A stretch of 64,000 nucleotides of DNA from an uncultured Clostridia bacterium (GCA_934281605.1 CAKQXD010000008.1:1-64000); one strand, 5' to 3'. Shown: positions 48,210 through 57,285, numbered from the stretch's first letter. A program made the numbers and translations. The notes: generated by a model from the sequence alone, not told the origin.

Positions 48210-48752
48210 TTGGCAGCAAGATTAAAAGACACTTATAAAAACACCGTATTTTCTGCTCTGATGGATCAGTTTAAATACGACAACGTAATGGAAGTTCCAA
48301 AGCTTGAAAAAGTTACGATCAACATGGGTCTGGGCGAAGCGAAGGAAAACGCTAAGATCATGGAGAGTGCAGTAGAAGAAATCGGTCTGATCACAGGTCA
48401 GAGACCGGTAGTAACAAGAGCCAGAAAGTCCATCGCAAACTTCAAAGTAAGACAGGGAATGCCGGTTGGCGCTAAGGTTACCTTAAGAGGCGACAACATG
48501 TACACTTTCATCGACAAGCTCTTCAACATCGCTCTTCCGAGAGTAAGAGACTTCAAGGGTGTGAGCAAGAATTCCTTCGATGGAAGAGGAAACTACTCCA
48601 TGGGTATCAAGGAACAGCTTATCTTCCCTGAAATCAACTACGATAAGGTAGATACTATCAAGGGCATGAACATTGTATTTACGACAACGGCTAAGACAGA
48701 CGAAGAAGCAGCAGCTCTGCTCGCAGGTCTCGGTCTGCCGTTTGAGAAATAG
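48210..48752 (+). CDS. rplE: 50S ribosomal protein L5
   Basis: A 180-residue L5 that binds 5S rRNA and P-site tRNA (VPKLEKVTINMGLGEAKENAK, NYSMGIKEQLIFPEINYDKVD). It begins with TTG 48210, seven bases after AAAGGAGGA, a rare start in this otherwise ATG-rich cluster. Confidence 0.97.
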   Translation: MAARLKDTYKNTVFSALMDQFKYDNVMEVPKLEKVTINMGLGEAKENAKIMESAVEEIGLITGQRPVVTRARKSIANFKVRQGMPVGAKVTLRGDNMYTFIDKLFNIALPRVRDFKGVSKNSFDGRGNYSMGIKEQLIFPEINYDKVDTIKGMNIVFTTTAKTDEEAAALLAGLGLPFEK

Positions 48753-48765
48753 AAGGAGGAAGACG

Positions 48766-48951
48766 ATGGCTAAAACATCTCTCAAAGTAAAACAGCAGAG
48801 AAAACCGAAGTTTTCCACACGTGCATATACCAGATGCAAGATCTGCGGAAGACCGCACTCCGTACTGAAAAAGTACGGCATCTGCCGTATCTGCTTCCGT
48901 GAACTGGCTTACAAGGGCGAGATTCCGGGTGTGAAGAAGGCTTCCTGGTAA
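48766..48951 (+). CDS. rpsN: 30S ribosomal protein S14, zinc-binding type
   Basis: A 61-residue S14 of the short zinc form, with CKIC and CRIC pairs holding the metal. It begins MAKTSLKVKQQRKPKFSTR. ATG 48766 follows AAGGAGGAAGAC; a longer frame upstream runs inside rplE. A 126-base spacer follows before rpsH. Confidence 0.97.
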   Translation: MAKTSLKVKQQRKPKFSTRAYTRCKICGRPHSVLKKYGICRICFRELAYKGEIPGVKKASW

Positions 48952-49077
48952 ATCGCTTGCGAAACGCGATTCCAAACAGGTAATTTTTCCAGCATCGCTG
49001 GGAATATATAAAAAACGTTAAAACTACTATTTGCCAAGTTGCAAAGAATGCAAAACTAGCAGAGGAGGAACAACACA
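48952..49077 (+). promoter_or_regulatory. Structured spacer upstream of rpsH
   Basis: Contains AATCGC/GCGATT (48953-48973) and TTCCAGC/GCTGGGAA (about 48986-49003) hairpins. In E. coli S8 represses the spc operon by binding an mRNA mimic of its rRNA site. This unusually long spacer directly before rpsH could play such a role; this is inference. Confidence 0.4.
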
Positions 49078-49476
49078 ATGACAATGACAGATCCAATTGC
49101 GGATATGCTGACCAGAATCCGGAACGCAAATACCGCAGGTCATCCGACAGTAGAGATCCCGGCTTCTAAGATGAAGAAGTCCATCGCAGGAATACTGAAG
49201 GAAGAAGGATACATCGAGGATTTTGAAGTAATCGATGACAACAAGCAGGGCATGATCAAGGTTACCATGAAATATGGTCCTGACAAAGAAAGAGTTATCA
49301 GCGGAATCAGAAAGATTTCCAAGCCGGGACTGAAGTCCTATGCGAAGGCAAACGAAATCCCTAGAGTTCTGGGTGGACTGGGTATCGCAGTAATCTCCAC
49401 TTCCAAGGGAGTTATCAGTGACAAGGAAGCCAGAAAGCTGGGCATCGGCGGCGAAGTAATCTGTTATGTATGGTAG
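49078..49476 (+). CDS. rpsH: 30S ribosomal protein S8
   Basis: A 132-residue S8 binding the central domain of 16S rRNA (MTDPIADMLTRIRNAN, GLGIAVISTSKGVISDKEARKLGIGGEVICYVW). Start after AGAGGAGGAACAACAC. Followed by rplF after 12 bases. Confidence 0.99.
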   Translation: MTMTDPIADMLTRIRNANTAGHPTVEIPASKMKKSIAGILKEEGYIEDFEVIDDNKQGMIKVTMKYGPDKERVISGIRKISKPGLKSYAKANEIPRVLGGLGIAVISTSKGVISDKEARKLGIGGEVICYVW

Positions 49477-49488
49477 GAGGATATAGAA

Positions 49489-50034
49489 ATGTCAAGAATA
49501 GGACTTAAACCAATCACTCTTCCTGCCGGCGTAGAGGTCAAAGTTGGAGACAAGAATGTCATCAGCGTTAAGGGACCGAAGGGCGAACTGCAGGAAAAGG
49601 TAAGCAGCTTATTAACAGTTGAAAATAAAGACGGCGTTGTAACCGTATCCAGAAGCAGCGATGCTGCAGAGCACAGAGCACAGCATGGTCTGGCTAGAAC
49701 ACTCATCAGCAACATGGTGAAGGGTGTAACAGAAGGCTATGAAAAGAAGCTCCTGCTGGTAGGCGTTGGTTACAAAGCTGAGAAAAAGGGAAACAAGCTG
49801 GTGATGAACCTCGGTTTCTCTCATCCGATCGAACTGGAAGATCCGGAAGGAATCACGACAGAAGCACCGGATGCAACAACAGTAGTCGTTAAAGGAATTG
49901 ACAAAGCACAGGTTGGCAACTACGCTGCGAACATCAGAGCTTACAGAAGACCTGAACCTTACAAGGGCAAGGGTATCAAGTACGATGGTGAAGTTATTCG
50001 CAGAAAAGAAGGTAAAACCGGGGCTTCATCTTAA
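49489..50034 (+). CDS. rplF: 50S ribosomal protein L6
   Basis: A 181-residue L6 near the GTPase-associated centre (MSRIGLKPITLPAGVEV, RRPEPYKGKGIKYDGEVIRRKEGKT). Start after GGAGGATATAGAA. Confidence 0.99.
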   Translation: MSRIGLKPITLPAGVEVKVGDKNVISVKGPKGELQEKVSSLLTVENKDGVVTVSRSSDAAEHRAQHGLARTLISNMVKGVTEGYEKKLLLVGVGYKAEKKGNKLVMNLGFSHPIELEDPEGITTEAPDATTVVVKGIDKAQVGNYAANIRAYRRPEPYKGKGIKYDGEVIRRKEGKTGASS

Positions 50035-50052
50035 AGAAAGGAGTAAAGTAAA

Positions 50053-50418
50053 ATGGCTAAAGAAAGCAGAAATGATAGACGTGTTGCTAGACACAAGAGA
50101 ATCAGAAAAAATCTTACTGGTACTCCTGAGAAGCCTAGACTTTGCGTTTTCAGAAGTAACAAGAACATTTCAGTTCAGATTATCGACGATGTGAATGGAG
50201 TTACACTTGCTTCCGCATCTACTATCGACAAGGAATTAAAGTCTGACATCGCATATGGCGGCAACAAAGACGCTGCGAAAGCAGTAGGAGAAGCTATTGC
50301 AAAGAGAGCACTGGCAAAGGGTATCGAAGAAGTAACCTTTGACAGAGGCGGATTCCTCTATCACGGAAGAGTTAAGGAACTTGCTGACGGTGCTCGTGAA
50401 GCAGGTTTAAAATTCTAA
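50053..50418 (+). CDS. rplR: 50S ribosomal protein L18
   Basis: A 121-residue 5S-rRNA-binding protein (RHKRIRKNLTGTPEKPRLCVFRSNKNISVQIID, FDRGGFLYHGRVKELADGAREAGLKF). Start after AAAGGAGTAAAGTAAA. Confidence 0.99.
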   Translation: MAKESRNDRRVARHKRIRKNLTGTPEKPRLCVFRSNKNISVQIIDDVNGVTLASASTIDKELKSDIAYGGNKDAAKAVGEAIAKRALAKGIEEVTFDRGGFLYHGRVKELADGAREAGLKF

Positions 50419-50433
50419 CAGGAGGTAAGTTGA

Positions 50434-50937
50434 ATGCGAAACACTATAGATGCATCCAAGCTGGACTTAAATGAAACTATTGTAAACATCAGACGTGTTG
50501 CTAAGACTGTTAAGGGCGGACGTAACATGAGATTCAGCGTTACAGTAGTTGTAGGCGACGGAGATGGACATGTAGGCGTTGGCCTCGGCAAAGCGCAGGA
50601 AATTCCGGAAGCTGTAAGAAAAGCAACAGAAGATGCGAAGAAGAAACTCATAACCGTTCCTATGGTAGGAACAACGATCCCTCATAGAAACCTGGGCGTA
50701 TTCGGTGCAGGAAGAGTTCTCCTGATGCCGGCTGCTCCTGGTACCGGCGTTATCGCAGGTTCCTCTGTACGTACAGTACTGGAAGCTGCAGGCCTGAAAG
50801 ACGTTCGTGCGAAGTCCATCGGCTCCAACAACACCGGCAACATGGCATACGCTGCACTGGAAGGTCTGAAGAACCTGATGACAGTGGAAGAGGTTGCTAG
50901 AAAAAGAGGAAAAACGAAGGAAGAAATCTTAGGATAA
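50434..50937 (+). CDS. rpsE: 30S ribosomal protein S5
   Basis: A 167-residue S5 involved in decoding accuracy (VVNIRRVAKTVKGGRNMRFS-type centre, GRVLLMPAAPGTGVIAGSSVR). Start after AGGAGGTAAGTTGA. Confidence 0.98.
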   Translation: MRNTIDASKLDLNETIVNIRRVAKTVKGGRNMRFSVTVVVGDGDGHVGVGLGKAQEIPEAVRKATEDAKKKLITVPMVGTTIPHRNLGVFGAGRVLLMPAAPGTGVIAGSSVRTVLEAAGLKDVRAKSIGSNNTGNMAYAALEGLKNLMTVEEVARKRGKTKEEILG

Positions 50938-50950
50938 GGAGGAAGAAGCA

Positions 50951-51133
50951 ATGGCAAAGATGATCAAAGTCACATTGACAAAGAGTGTTATTGGCGCTTC
51001 CCCGAAACAGAAAAAGGTTGTAGAAGCGTTAGGACTTAAGAAGATGCACCAGTCAGTTGAATTAGTAGACTCTCCTGTAACAAGAGGGGCAGTAAACAAG
51101 GTATCGCATCTTTTAACTGTAGAAGAGTTATAG
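50951..51133 (+). CDS. rpmD: 50S ribosomal protein L30
   Basis: A 60-residue L30 (KVTLTKSVIGASPKQKKVVEALGLKKMHQSV). Start after AAGGAGGAAGAAGC. Present in its usual place between S5 and L15. Confidence 0.98.
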   Translation: MAKMIKVTLTKSVIGASPKQKKVVEALGLKKMHQSVELVDSPVTRGAVNKVSHLLTVEEL

Positions 51134-51153
51134 GATAGGAGGTGCAAAGAGAA

Positions 51154-51594
51154 ATGAAACTGCATGAATTAAGAGCGGTTCCGGGTGCAACAAAAGCACC
51201 TAAGAGAAAGGGCCGCGGTACAGCTACAGGACAGGGCAAAACTGCAGGACGTGGTATGAACGGTCAGAAGTCGAGAAGCGGCGGCGGCGTTAGACCTGGT
51301 TTCGAAGGCGGACAGATGCCTCTCTACAGAAGAATTCCGAAGAGAGGATTTACAAACATCTGGGCAACAGAATACACTGTTTTAAATGTAGAAGATTTAA
51401 ACAGATTTGATGCAGGTACTGTTGTTACGCCGGAACTGATCAAAGAAGCCGGCATGGCAAAACAGGTAAAAGACGGTATCAAGATTCTTGGCAACGGAAC
51501 GCTGGAGAAGAACCTGACAGTAAAGGCCCATAAGTTCAGCAAGACTGCTGTAGAAAAAATAGAATCTGCCGGAGGAAAGGCAGAGGTGATCTAA
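51154..51594 (+). CDS. rplO: 50S ribosomal protein L15
   Basis: A 146-residue L15 (MKLHELRAVPGATKAPKRKGRGTATGQGKTAGRGMNGQKSR-type basic start and a globular end). ATG 51154 follows AGGAGGTG; the stop overlaps secY (TAATG). Confidence 0.98.
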   Translation: MKLHELRAVPGATKAPKRKGRGTATGQGKTAGRGMNGQKSRSGGGVRPGFEGGQMPLYRRIPKRGFTNIWATEYTVLNVEDLNRFDAGTVVTPELIKEAGMAKQVKDGIKILGNGTLEKNLTVKAHKFSKTAVEKIESAGGKAEVI

Positions 51595-52877
51595 TGGAGA
51601 TGCTCAGAACAGTCGCAAAAGCTTGGAACATCCCGGACATCAGAAAGAAGATAATCTTCACCCTTCTGATGCTCCTCATATTCCGGATCGGGTCTCAGAT
51701 CCCGGTTCCGGGAATTGACCGGGAAGTTCTTTCGCAGACTTTCAATAGTGAAACAGGACTTTTTGCTCTGTTCAATCTGTTTTCTGGAGGCGCATTCAGT
51801 AACTTCACGATATTTGCGCTGAGTATCACACCATACATCACAGCCTCCATCATACTTCAGCTCCTGACCATCGCAGTTCCTTCCCTGGAACGGCTGGCAA
51901 GAGAAGGTACGGAGGGAAGAAAGAAAATTGCACAGTACACCAGATATCTGACGGTGCTGCTGGCAATCGTGCAGGCGATCGGCGTTTCCATCGGACTGTT
52001 CCGACAGGCGCTGGTCAGCACGGATGTTTTCTCCGTAACAGTGATCGTACTCGTACTTACCGCAGGAACCGCATTTCTCATGTGGCTCGGTGAGCAGATC
52101 AACGATCACGGTATCGGAAACGGGATCTCGCTGATCATCTTCGCAGGTATCATCGCGAGACTGCCGTCTGCTATTCAGGAAATCTGGGTAAAGCTTCAGG
52201 AAGGAAGCATGAGTGTTGTCACACTGATCGTATTCGTGATCTTCTGCGTTGTTGTAATCGTTGGTATCATCGAAGTACAGCAGGGTCAGAGAAGAATCCC
52301 GGTTCAGTATGCTAAGAGAGTTGTCGGCAGAAAGATGTACGGCGGCCAGGCAACACATATTCCGCTCAAGGTGAATCAGGCCGGAGTTATCCCGGTAATC
52401 TTCGCCATGTCATTCCTGCAGTTCCCGCTGACCATCACATACTTCATGAATTCGGACAGCGGAGCAGCAGCCTGGATCGAAAAATGGCTGTCACCGACAG
52501 GAACCCCGGGCGTGTGGGTATACGCTGCGTTCAATGTTGTGTTGATTATTTTCTTCACATATTTCTACACATCCGTTACCTTCAATCCGATGGAAGTAGC
52601 ACAAAACATGAAAGCCAACGGCGGCTTCATCCCAGGAATCCGGCCGGGCAAGGCTACAGTGGAATACCTGAACAGAGTTATGACAAGAATCACATTTGTT
52701 GGAGCACTGTTCCTGGCTGCAGTAGCAATCCTGCCGACGATCGTCAGCCAGCTGGGCGGACTCAACTTCCACTTTGGTGGAACGTCACTTCTGATCGCAG
52801 TTGGTGTTGCGCTGGATACGATGAAACAGCTTGAGAATCAGATGGTAATGAGAAATTACCAGGGATTTCTGAAATAG
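51594..52877 (+). CDS. secY: Protein translocase subunit SecY
   Basis: The channel of the Sec translocon, 427 residues and ten membrane helices. It shows the plug/N-terminal FRIGSQIPVPGID, NLFSGGAFSNFTIFALSITPYITASI, GQRRIPVQYAKRVVG and the cytoplasmic FYTSVTFNPMEVAQNMK and RPGKATVEYL motifs. Start overlaps rplO, coupling ribosome and translocon synthesis. The SipW substrates in this window would leave the cell through it. Confidence 0.98.
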   Translation: MEMLRTVAKAWNIPDIRKKIIFTLLMLLIFRIGSQIPVPGIDREVLSQTFNSETGLFALFNLFSGGAFSNFTIFALSITPYITASIILQLLTIAVPSLERLAREGTEGRKKIAQYTRYLTVLLAIVQAIGVSIGLFRQALVSTDVFSVTVIVLVLTAGTAFLMWLGEQINDHGIGNGISLIIFAGIIARLPSAIQEIWVKLQEGSMSVVTLIVFVIFCVVVIVGIIEVQQGQRRIPVQYAKRVVGRKMYGGQATHIPLKVNQAGVIPVIFAMSFLQFPLTITYFMNSDSGAAAWIEKWLSPTGTPGVWVYAAFNVVLIIFFTYFYTSVTFNPMEVAQNMKANGGFIPGIRPGKATVEYLNRVMTRITFVGALFLAAVAILPTIVSQLGGLNFHFGGTSLLIAVGVALDTMKQLENQMVMRNYQGFLK

Positions 52878-52898
52878 TATCTCATCAGGAGGAAAGAG

Positions 52899-53543
52899 AT
52901 GAATTTGATTTTATTAGGCCCTCCGGGAGCCGGTAAAGGCACACAGGCTGCCAAGATTATTGAAAAATATAATATCCCGCACATTTCCACAGGCGACATT
53001 TTCCGTGCCAACATCAAGGAAGGCACGGAGCTGGGGAAGAAAGCGCAGGAATACATGAACAAAGGAGAACTGGTTCCGGATGAACTGGTAGTGGAGATCG
53101 CTACCGACAGACTGAAGAAAGACGACTGCAAGGACGGCTTCCTTCTGGATGGATTCCCACGGACTGTGTTCCAGGCTGAAAAGCTGGATGAATTCCTGTC
53201 TGCACAGGGCAAGAAAGTAGACCACGTTCTCGATATCGACGTCGATAAAGAGGAACTGATGGTGAGACTGACTGGAAGAAGAGTCTGCAAGACTTGCGGA
53301 GCATCTTTCCACGTTGTCAATATTCCTCCTAAAAAAGAAGGAATCTGCGATGTATGCGGTGCTGAGCTGGTGCAGAGAGCAGACGACAACGAAGAGACGG
53401 CAGCAAACCGGATCGAGGTGTACAATAAAGAAACAAAACCTCTGATCGACTACTATGAAAAAGCAGGAAACATTGCACATGTCGATGGAACTATCGGCCT
53501 GGAAAACGTTTTCAATAAAATCGTTGAAATCGTAGGGGAGTAG
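52899..53543 (+). CDS. adk: Adenylate kinase, zinc-binding type
   Basis: It interconverts AMP, ADP and ATP. 214 residues with GPPGAGKGTQA (P-loop), STGDIFR, DGFPRT and a lid carrying CKTCGASFHVV...CDVC, the four-cysteine zinc site of Gram-positive enzymes. Usual neighbour of secY. Start after AGGAGGAAAGAG. Confidence 0.98.
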   Translation: MNLILLGPPGAGKGTQAAKIIEKYNIPHISTGDIFRANIKEGTELGKKAQEYMNKGELVPDELVVEIATDRLKKDDCKDGFLLDGFPRTVFQAEKLDEFLSAQGKKVDHVLDIDVDKEELMVRLTGRRVCKTCGASFHVVNIPPKKEGICDVCGAELVQRADDNEETAANRIEVYNKETKPLIDYYEKAGNIAHVDGTIGLENVFNKIVEIVGE

Positions 53544-53552
53544 ATATTAGAT

Positions 53553-54305
53553 ATGATCATTATTAAATCAGAAGAAGAAATCGATTTAATGCGGATATCG
53601 GGCAAGGTGACAGGAACCATTTTGAGAGATCTGGCAGACTTCATCAAGCCCGGAATATCTACGGCAGACATTGACCGATTTGTAGAAACTACAATACGGG
53701 ATCACGGAATGATTCCGACCTTCAAAGGATACGGCGGATTTCCGGCCAGTGCCTGTGTGTCGATCAATGAAGAAGTTGTACACGGTATTCCGTCCAAGGA
53801 CAGAATCATCAAAGAAGGCGATATCGTCAGCGTCGATGTGGGTTCTACCTACAAAGGATACGTCAGCGATGCAGCCAGAACCTATGCGGTAGGTGAGATC
53901 AGCAAGGAAGCACAGCATCTGATCGATGCGACGAGAGCAAGCTTCTTTGCAGGACTGGAATTTTGCAAAGTCGGCTACAGACTTTCCGATATCTCTCATG
54001 CGATCCAGAAGAGCGCAGAGGGAGAAGGATTCTCTGTTATCCGGGATTTCGTTGGGCACGGCGTCGGACAGCAGATGCATGAAGACCCGCAGATCCCGAA
54101 TTACGGAAGACCGGGAAGAGGTCCGAGACTTGCAAGCGGCATGGTCTTTGCGATCGAACCGATGATCTGTGAGGGCAGCTACGATGTAGAAACCCTTTCC
54201 AATGACTGGACGGTCGTAACCCTGGACGGCAAGCTTGCAGCCCATTACGAAAATACTGTGGTTATAACGGACGGTGAGCCGCAGCTGCTCACCCTGGTGG
54301 AGTAA
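53553..54305 (+). CDS. map: Type I methionine aminopeptidase
   Basis: It removes the initiator methionine. 250 residues with the metal ligands in DVGSTYKGYVSDAARTYAVG (two Asp), GHGVGQQMHEDP (His), FAIEPM (Glu) and the final EN of HYENTVVIT. It lacks the N-terminal zinc-finger or SH3 extension. It follows adk by nine bases. Confidence 0.98.
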   Translation: MIIIKSEEEIDLMRISGKVTGTILRDLADFIKPGISTADIDRFVETTIRDHGMIPTFKGYGGFPASACVSINEEVVHGIPSKDRIIKEGDIVSVDVGSTYKGYVSDAARTYAVGEISKEAQHLIDATRASFFAGLEFCKVGYRLSDISHAIQKSAEGEGFSVIRDFVGHGVGQQMHEDPQIPNYGRPGRGPRLASGMVFAIEPMICEGSYDVETLSNDWTVVTLDGKLAAHYENTVVITDGEPQLLTLVE

Positions 54306-54319
54306 AGCGAGGTAAAAGA

Positions 54320-54541
54320 ATGGCGAAAAAAGATGTCATTGAAGCAGAAGGCAAGGTTGTAGAAGCCCAGCCGAATGCGATGTTTATCGTCGAACTTGAA
54401 ACAGGACACAAAGTGCTGGCACATGTTTCTGGTAAGATTAGAACAAATTATATCAGGATCATCCCGGGAGACAAGGTAAAGGTGGAGTTATCTCCATACG
54501 ACCTGACCCGCGGAAGAATCACCTGGAGAGGAAAAGCTTAA
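54320..54541 (+). CDS. infA: Translation initiation factor IF-1
   Basis: A 73-residue OB-fold factor (KKDVIEAEGKVVEAQPNAMFIVELE, GKIRTNYIRIIPGDKVKVELSPYDLTRGRI). Start after AGCGAGGTAAAAG. In many Firmicutes a small KOW-domain gene lies between map and infA; it is absent here, with only 14 bases between the genes. Confidence 0.98.
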   Translation: MAKKDVIEAEGKVVEAQPNAMFIVELETGHKVLAHVSGKIRTNYIRIIPGDKVKVELSPYDLTRGRITWRGKA

Positions 54542-54608
54542 ATAGGCGGACAACACAGCAGCATATCCAGTAATTCTGGATTGACAGCGTACAAGAGGAG
54601 GATTTAAA

Positions 54609-54722
54609 ATGAAAGTAAGAGCTTCCGTAAAGCCTATCTGTGAAAAATGCAAAGTAATCAAGAGAAAAGGGAAAGTAATGGTTATCTGTGAAAACCCGAA
54701 GCATAAGCAGAAGCAGGGCTAA
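54609..54722 (+). CDS. rpmJ: 50S ribosomal protein L36
   Basis: A 37-residue zinc-ribbon protein starting [20 protein letters not shown] and ending with [10 protein letters not shown]; the ligands are the CEKC pair, a later Cys and the His of PKH. ATG follows AAGAGGAGGATTTAAA. The 67-base gap from infA has an ATCCAG/CTGGAT hairpin. Confidence 0.97.
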
Positions 54723-54881
54723 GCGAAAACGCATTTCGCATCAAAATGGTTATATGGCGTCTGGCTCTTTGCCGGAAGCGTATAAATAGTTATTACAACA
54801 AAGAACATCCCGTTTATATTACGACCGCCGACATAAGTCTTCGGCGTGTTACGTGACGGAAGATGGGAACAGGAGGAAAAT
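54723..54881 (+). promoter_or_regulatory. Leader-like spacer before rpsM
   Basis: 159 bases without a gene, with a CGCCGA/TCGGCG hairpin (about 54827-54847) close to the rpsM site. In E. coli S4 represses the alpha operon at the equivalent place through a pseudoknot over the S13 start. A similar control here is possible but not shown by any recognised motif. Confidence 0.4.
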
Positions 54882-55250
54882 ATGGCTCGTATAGCCGGTG
54901 TAGACTTACCAAATGAAAAAAGAATTGAAGCCGGTCTCACCTATATCTACGGAATAGGCTGGACTACTTCCAGAAAAATCTTAGAAAAAACCGGAATAAA
55001 TCCTGACACAAGAGTTAAGGATTTAACTGAAGAAGAAGCCGGTAAGATCAGAAAGGTAATCGAAGCTGATTACATGGTAGAAGGTGACCTGAGAAGAGAT
55101 GTGAACATGAACATCAAGCGTCTGATGGAAATCGGATGCTACAGAGGTATTCGTCACAGAAGAGGACTGCCTGTAAGAGGTCAGAAGACAAAGACAAACG
55201 CCAGAACCAGAAAAGGTCCTAAGAAGACCGTAGGTAGAAAGAAGAAGTAA
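54882..55250 (+). CDS. rpsM: 30S ribosomal protein S13
   Basis: A 122-residue S13 (MARIAGVDLPNEKRIEAGLTYIYGIG; RGIRHRRGLPVRGQKTKTNARTRKGPKKTV), located at the subunit bridge. ATG 54882 follows AGGAGGAAAAT; an in-frame upstream frame from 54846 has no site. Confidence 0.98.
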   Translation: MARIAGVDLPNEKRIEAGLTYIYGIGWTTSRKILEKTGINPDTRVKDLTEEEAGKIRKVIEADYMVEGDLRRDVNMNIKRLMEIGCYRGIRHRRGLPVRGQKTKTNARTRKGPKKTVGRKKK

Positions 55251-55265
55251 AGGAGGTAGAACAAT

Positions 55266-55664
55266 ATGGCTAAAGCTGTAAAGAAGGCTGTTAGAAAGAA
55301 GAAAAGAGAACGTAAAAATGTAGAAAAAGGCCAGGCTCATATTCAGGCTACCTTTAACAATACATTAGTGACCCTGACTGACATGGCAGGAAACGCACTT
55401 TCCTGGTCCAGCGCAGGTTCCCTCGGATTTAAAGGCTCCAGAAAGTCCACTCCGTTTGCTGCACAGTCCGCTGCTGAAGAAGCTGCTAAGGGTGCAATGG
55501 AACACGGACTGAAAACCGTTGAAGTTTATGTAAAAGGTCCGGGATCCGGCAGAGAAGCTGCTATCAGAGCACTTCAGACTGCAGGTCTTGAAATCACTAT
55601 GATCAAAGACATCACACCGATTCCGCACAATGGTTGCAGACCGCCGAAACGCAGAAGAGTCTAA
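55266..55664 (+). CDS. rpsK: 30S ribosomal protein S11
   Basis: A 132-residue S11 of the platform (GQAHIQATFNNTLVTLTDMAGN, GPGSGREAAIRALQTAGLEI, HNGCRPPKRRRV). Start after AAAGGAGGTAGAACAAT. Confidence 0.99.
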   Translation: MAKAVKKAVRKKKRERKNVEKGQAHIQATFNNTLVTLTDMAGNALSWSSAGSLGFKGSRKSTPFAAQSAAEEAAKGAMEHGLKTVEVYVKGPGSGREAAIRALQTAGLEITMIKDITPIPHNGCRPPKRRRV

Positions 55665-55682
55665 TAGAAGGGAGGAACAACA

Positions 55683-56270
55683 ATGGCAACAAATAGAGAA
55701 CCAGTATTGAAGAGATGCAGATCCCTTCAGATCGACCCAAGTCACTTAGGTATTTTCAAGGAGTCCAAGAGAGCTCCTCAGAAGAACATGAAAAAAATGA
55801 GCGAATATGGTCTCCAGCTTCGTGAAAAGCAGAGAGCTAAGTTCGTATATGGCGTAGAAGAAAAGCAGTTCAGAAACACATTCAACAAAGCAGCGAAGAA
55901 AAAGGGTATCACTGGTGAAAACCTGCTGATCATGCTCGAAAAGAGACTGGACAACGTTGTTTACAGAATGGGACTGTCCCTGACAAGAAGAGAAGCCAGA
56001 CAGCTGGTTGTTCACAGCCACTTCCTGGTAAACGGTAAGAAAGTAAACATCCCATCCTATCAGGTAAAGGCCGGTGATGTTATCTCCGTAAAGGCTAAGA
56101 GCCTCAACTCTCCGAAATTCAAGGAGATCAAAGAGATGACTGTAGGTGTTCCTGAGTGGCTGAGCGTTGACAGAGACAAGATGGAAGGAAAGGTTATTGC
56201 TGATCCGACTAGAGAACAGATCGATACTCCAATTGAAGAACGTTTAATCGTCGAATTGTATTCCAAGTAA
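55683..56270 (+). CDS. rpsD: 30S ribosomal protein S4
   Basis: A 195-residue S4, an assembly initiator (LREKQRAKFVYGVEEKQFRNTF, RLDNVVYRMGLSLTRREARQLVVHSHFLVNGKKVNIPSY with the S4 RNA-binding domain). The N-terminal zinc cysteines found in some S4 forms are absent. Start after GGAGGAACAAC. Confidence 0.98.
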   Translation: MATNREPVLKRCRSLQIDPSHLGIFKESKRAPQKNMKKMSEYGLQLREKQRAKFVYGVEEKQFRNTFNKAAKKKGITGENLLIMLEKRLDNVVYRMGLSLTRREARQLVVHSHFLVNGKKVNIPSYQVKAGDVISVKAKSLNSPKFKEIKEMTVGVPEWLSVDRDKMEGKVIADPTREQIDTPIEERLIVELYSK

Positions 56271-56317
56271 TCTGTTGACTGATCGTTACAGTTTTGGAAT
56301 GAAAAGGAGGGTTTTGA

Positions 56318-57265
56318 GTGATAGAAATCGAAAAACCAACAATCGAATGTATATTTTCAAACGAGGATCCCAATTACGGGAAGTTTGTCGTAGAACCTCT
56401 GGAAAGAGGCTACGGTACGACTTTGGGAAACAGCCTGAGAAGAATTCTGCTGAGTTCACTTCCCGGAGTTGCTGTTACGTCAGTCAAGATCGACGGTATT
56501 CTTCATGAGTTTTCCACCATTCCTGGTGTAAAGGAAGATGTTACAGAAATCATCCTGAACCTCAAGAAGCTGGCAGTGAAACTCAATGGAGAAAATACAA
56601 AAAGAGTTCTGATCAATGCCATTGGTCCGAAAGAAGTTACGGCAGCAGATATTTTAGGAGATTCCGATGTGGAAATCTTCAACCCGGAACTTCATATCGC
56701 GACCCTGGAAGAGAACGCTACTCTTATTATGGAAATCAATCTGGCACGGGGCAGAGGTTACGTTCCGGCCGATATGAACAAAGATGAAAACACACCGATT
56801 TCGGTAATTCCTACAGACTCGATTTACACACCGGTAAGAAAGGTAAACTTCACGGTGGAGAATACGAGAGTAGGTCAGGTGACCGACTATGACAGACTCG
56901 TTCTCGAGATCTGGACAGACGGTTCTGTAACGCCGAGCGAAGGTGTATCCATCGGATCCAAAATCATGCAGGAGCATCTGAACCTGTTCGTAGAACTGAC
57001 AGACTCCGCAGAAGGCATGGAGATCATGGTCGAAAAAGAAGAGAACCAGAAAGAAAAGGCTCTCGAAATGACTATCGAGGAACTGGAGCTTTCCGTTCGT
57101 TCTTTCAACTGCCTTAAGAGAGCAGCGATCAACACAGTAGAAGAACTGACACACAGAAGTGAAGAAGACATGATGAAGGTTCGTAATCTTGGTAAGAAGT
57201 CCCTGGACGAAGTGAAGCATAAGCTGGAAGAGCTGGGGTTGAGCCTGAAACAAAGCGATGAATAG
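56318..57265 (+). CDS. rpoA: DNA-directed RNA polymerase alpha subunit
   Basis: A 315-residue subunit with the dimerising N-terminal domain (FVVEPLERGYGTTLGNSLRRILLSSLPG) and the DNA-binding C-terminal domain (RSFNCLKRAAINTVEELTHRSEEDMMKVRNLGKKSLDEVKHKL) that contacts UP elements and regulators. GTG 56318 lies seven bases after AAAGGAGG. Confidence 0.99.
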   Translation: MIEIEKPTIECIFSNEDPNYGKFVVEPLERGYGTTLGNSLRRILLSSLPGVAVTSVKIDGILHEFSTIPGVKEDVTEIILNLKKLAVKLNGENTKRVLINAIGPKEVTAADILGDSDVEIFNPELHIATLEENATLIMEINLARGRGYVPADMNKDENTPISVIPTDSIYTPVRKVNFTVENTRVGQVTDYDRLVLEIWTDGSVTPSEGVSIGSKIMQEHLNLFVELTDSAEGMEIMVEKEENQKEKALEMTIEELELSVRSFNCLKRAAINTVEELTHRSEEDMMKVRNLGKKSLDEVKHKLEELGLSLKQSDE

Positions 57266-57285
57266 AGAAATAGGAGGATGCAGCG

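Noticed and set aside
48673..48951. 92-residue version of S14
   Set aside because: The upstream part is inside rplE; ATG 48766 has an AAGGAGG site and gives the normal 61-residue zinc S14.
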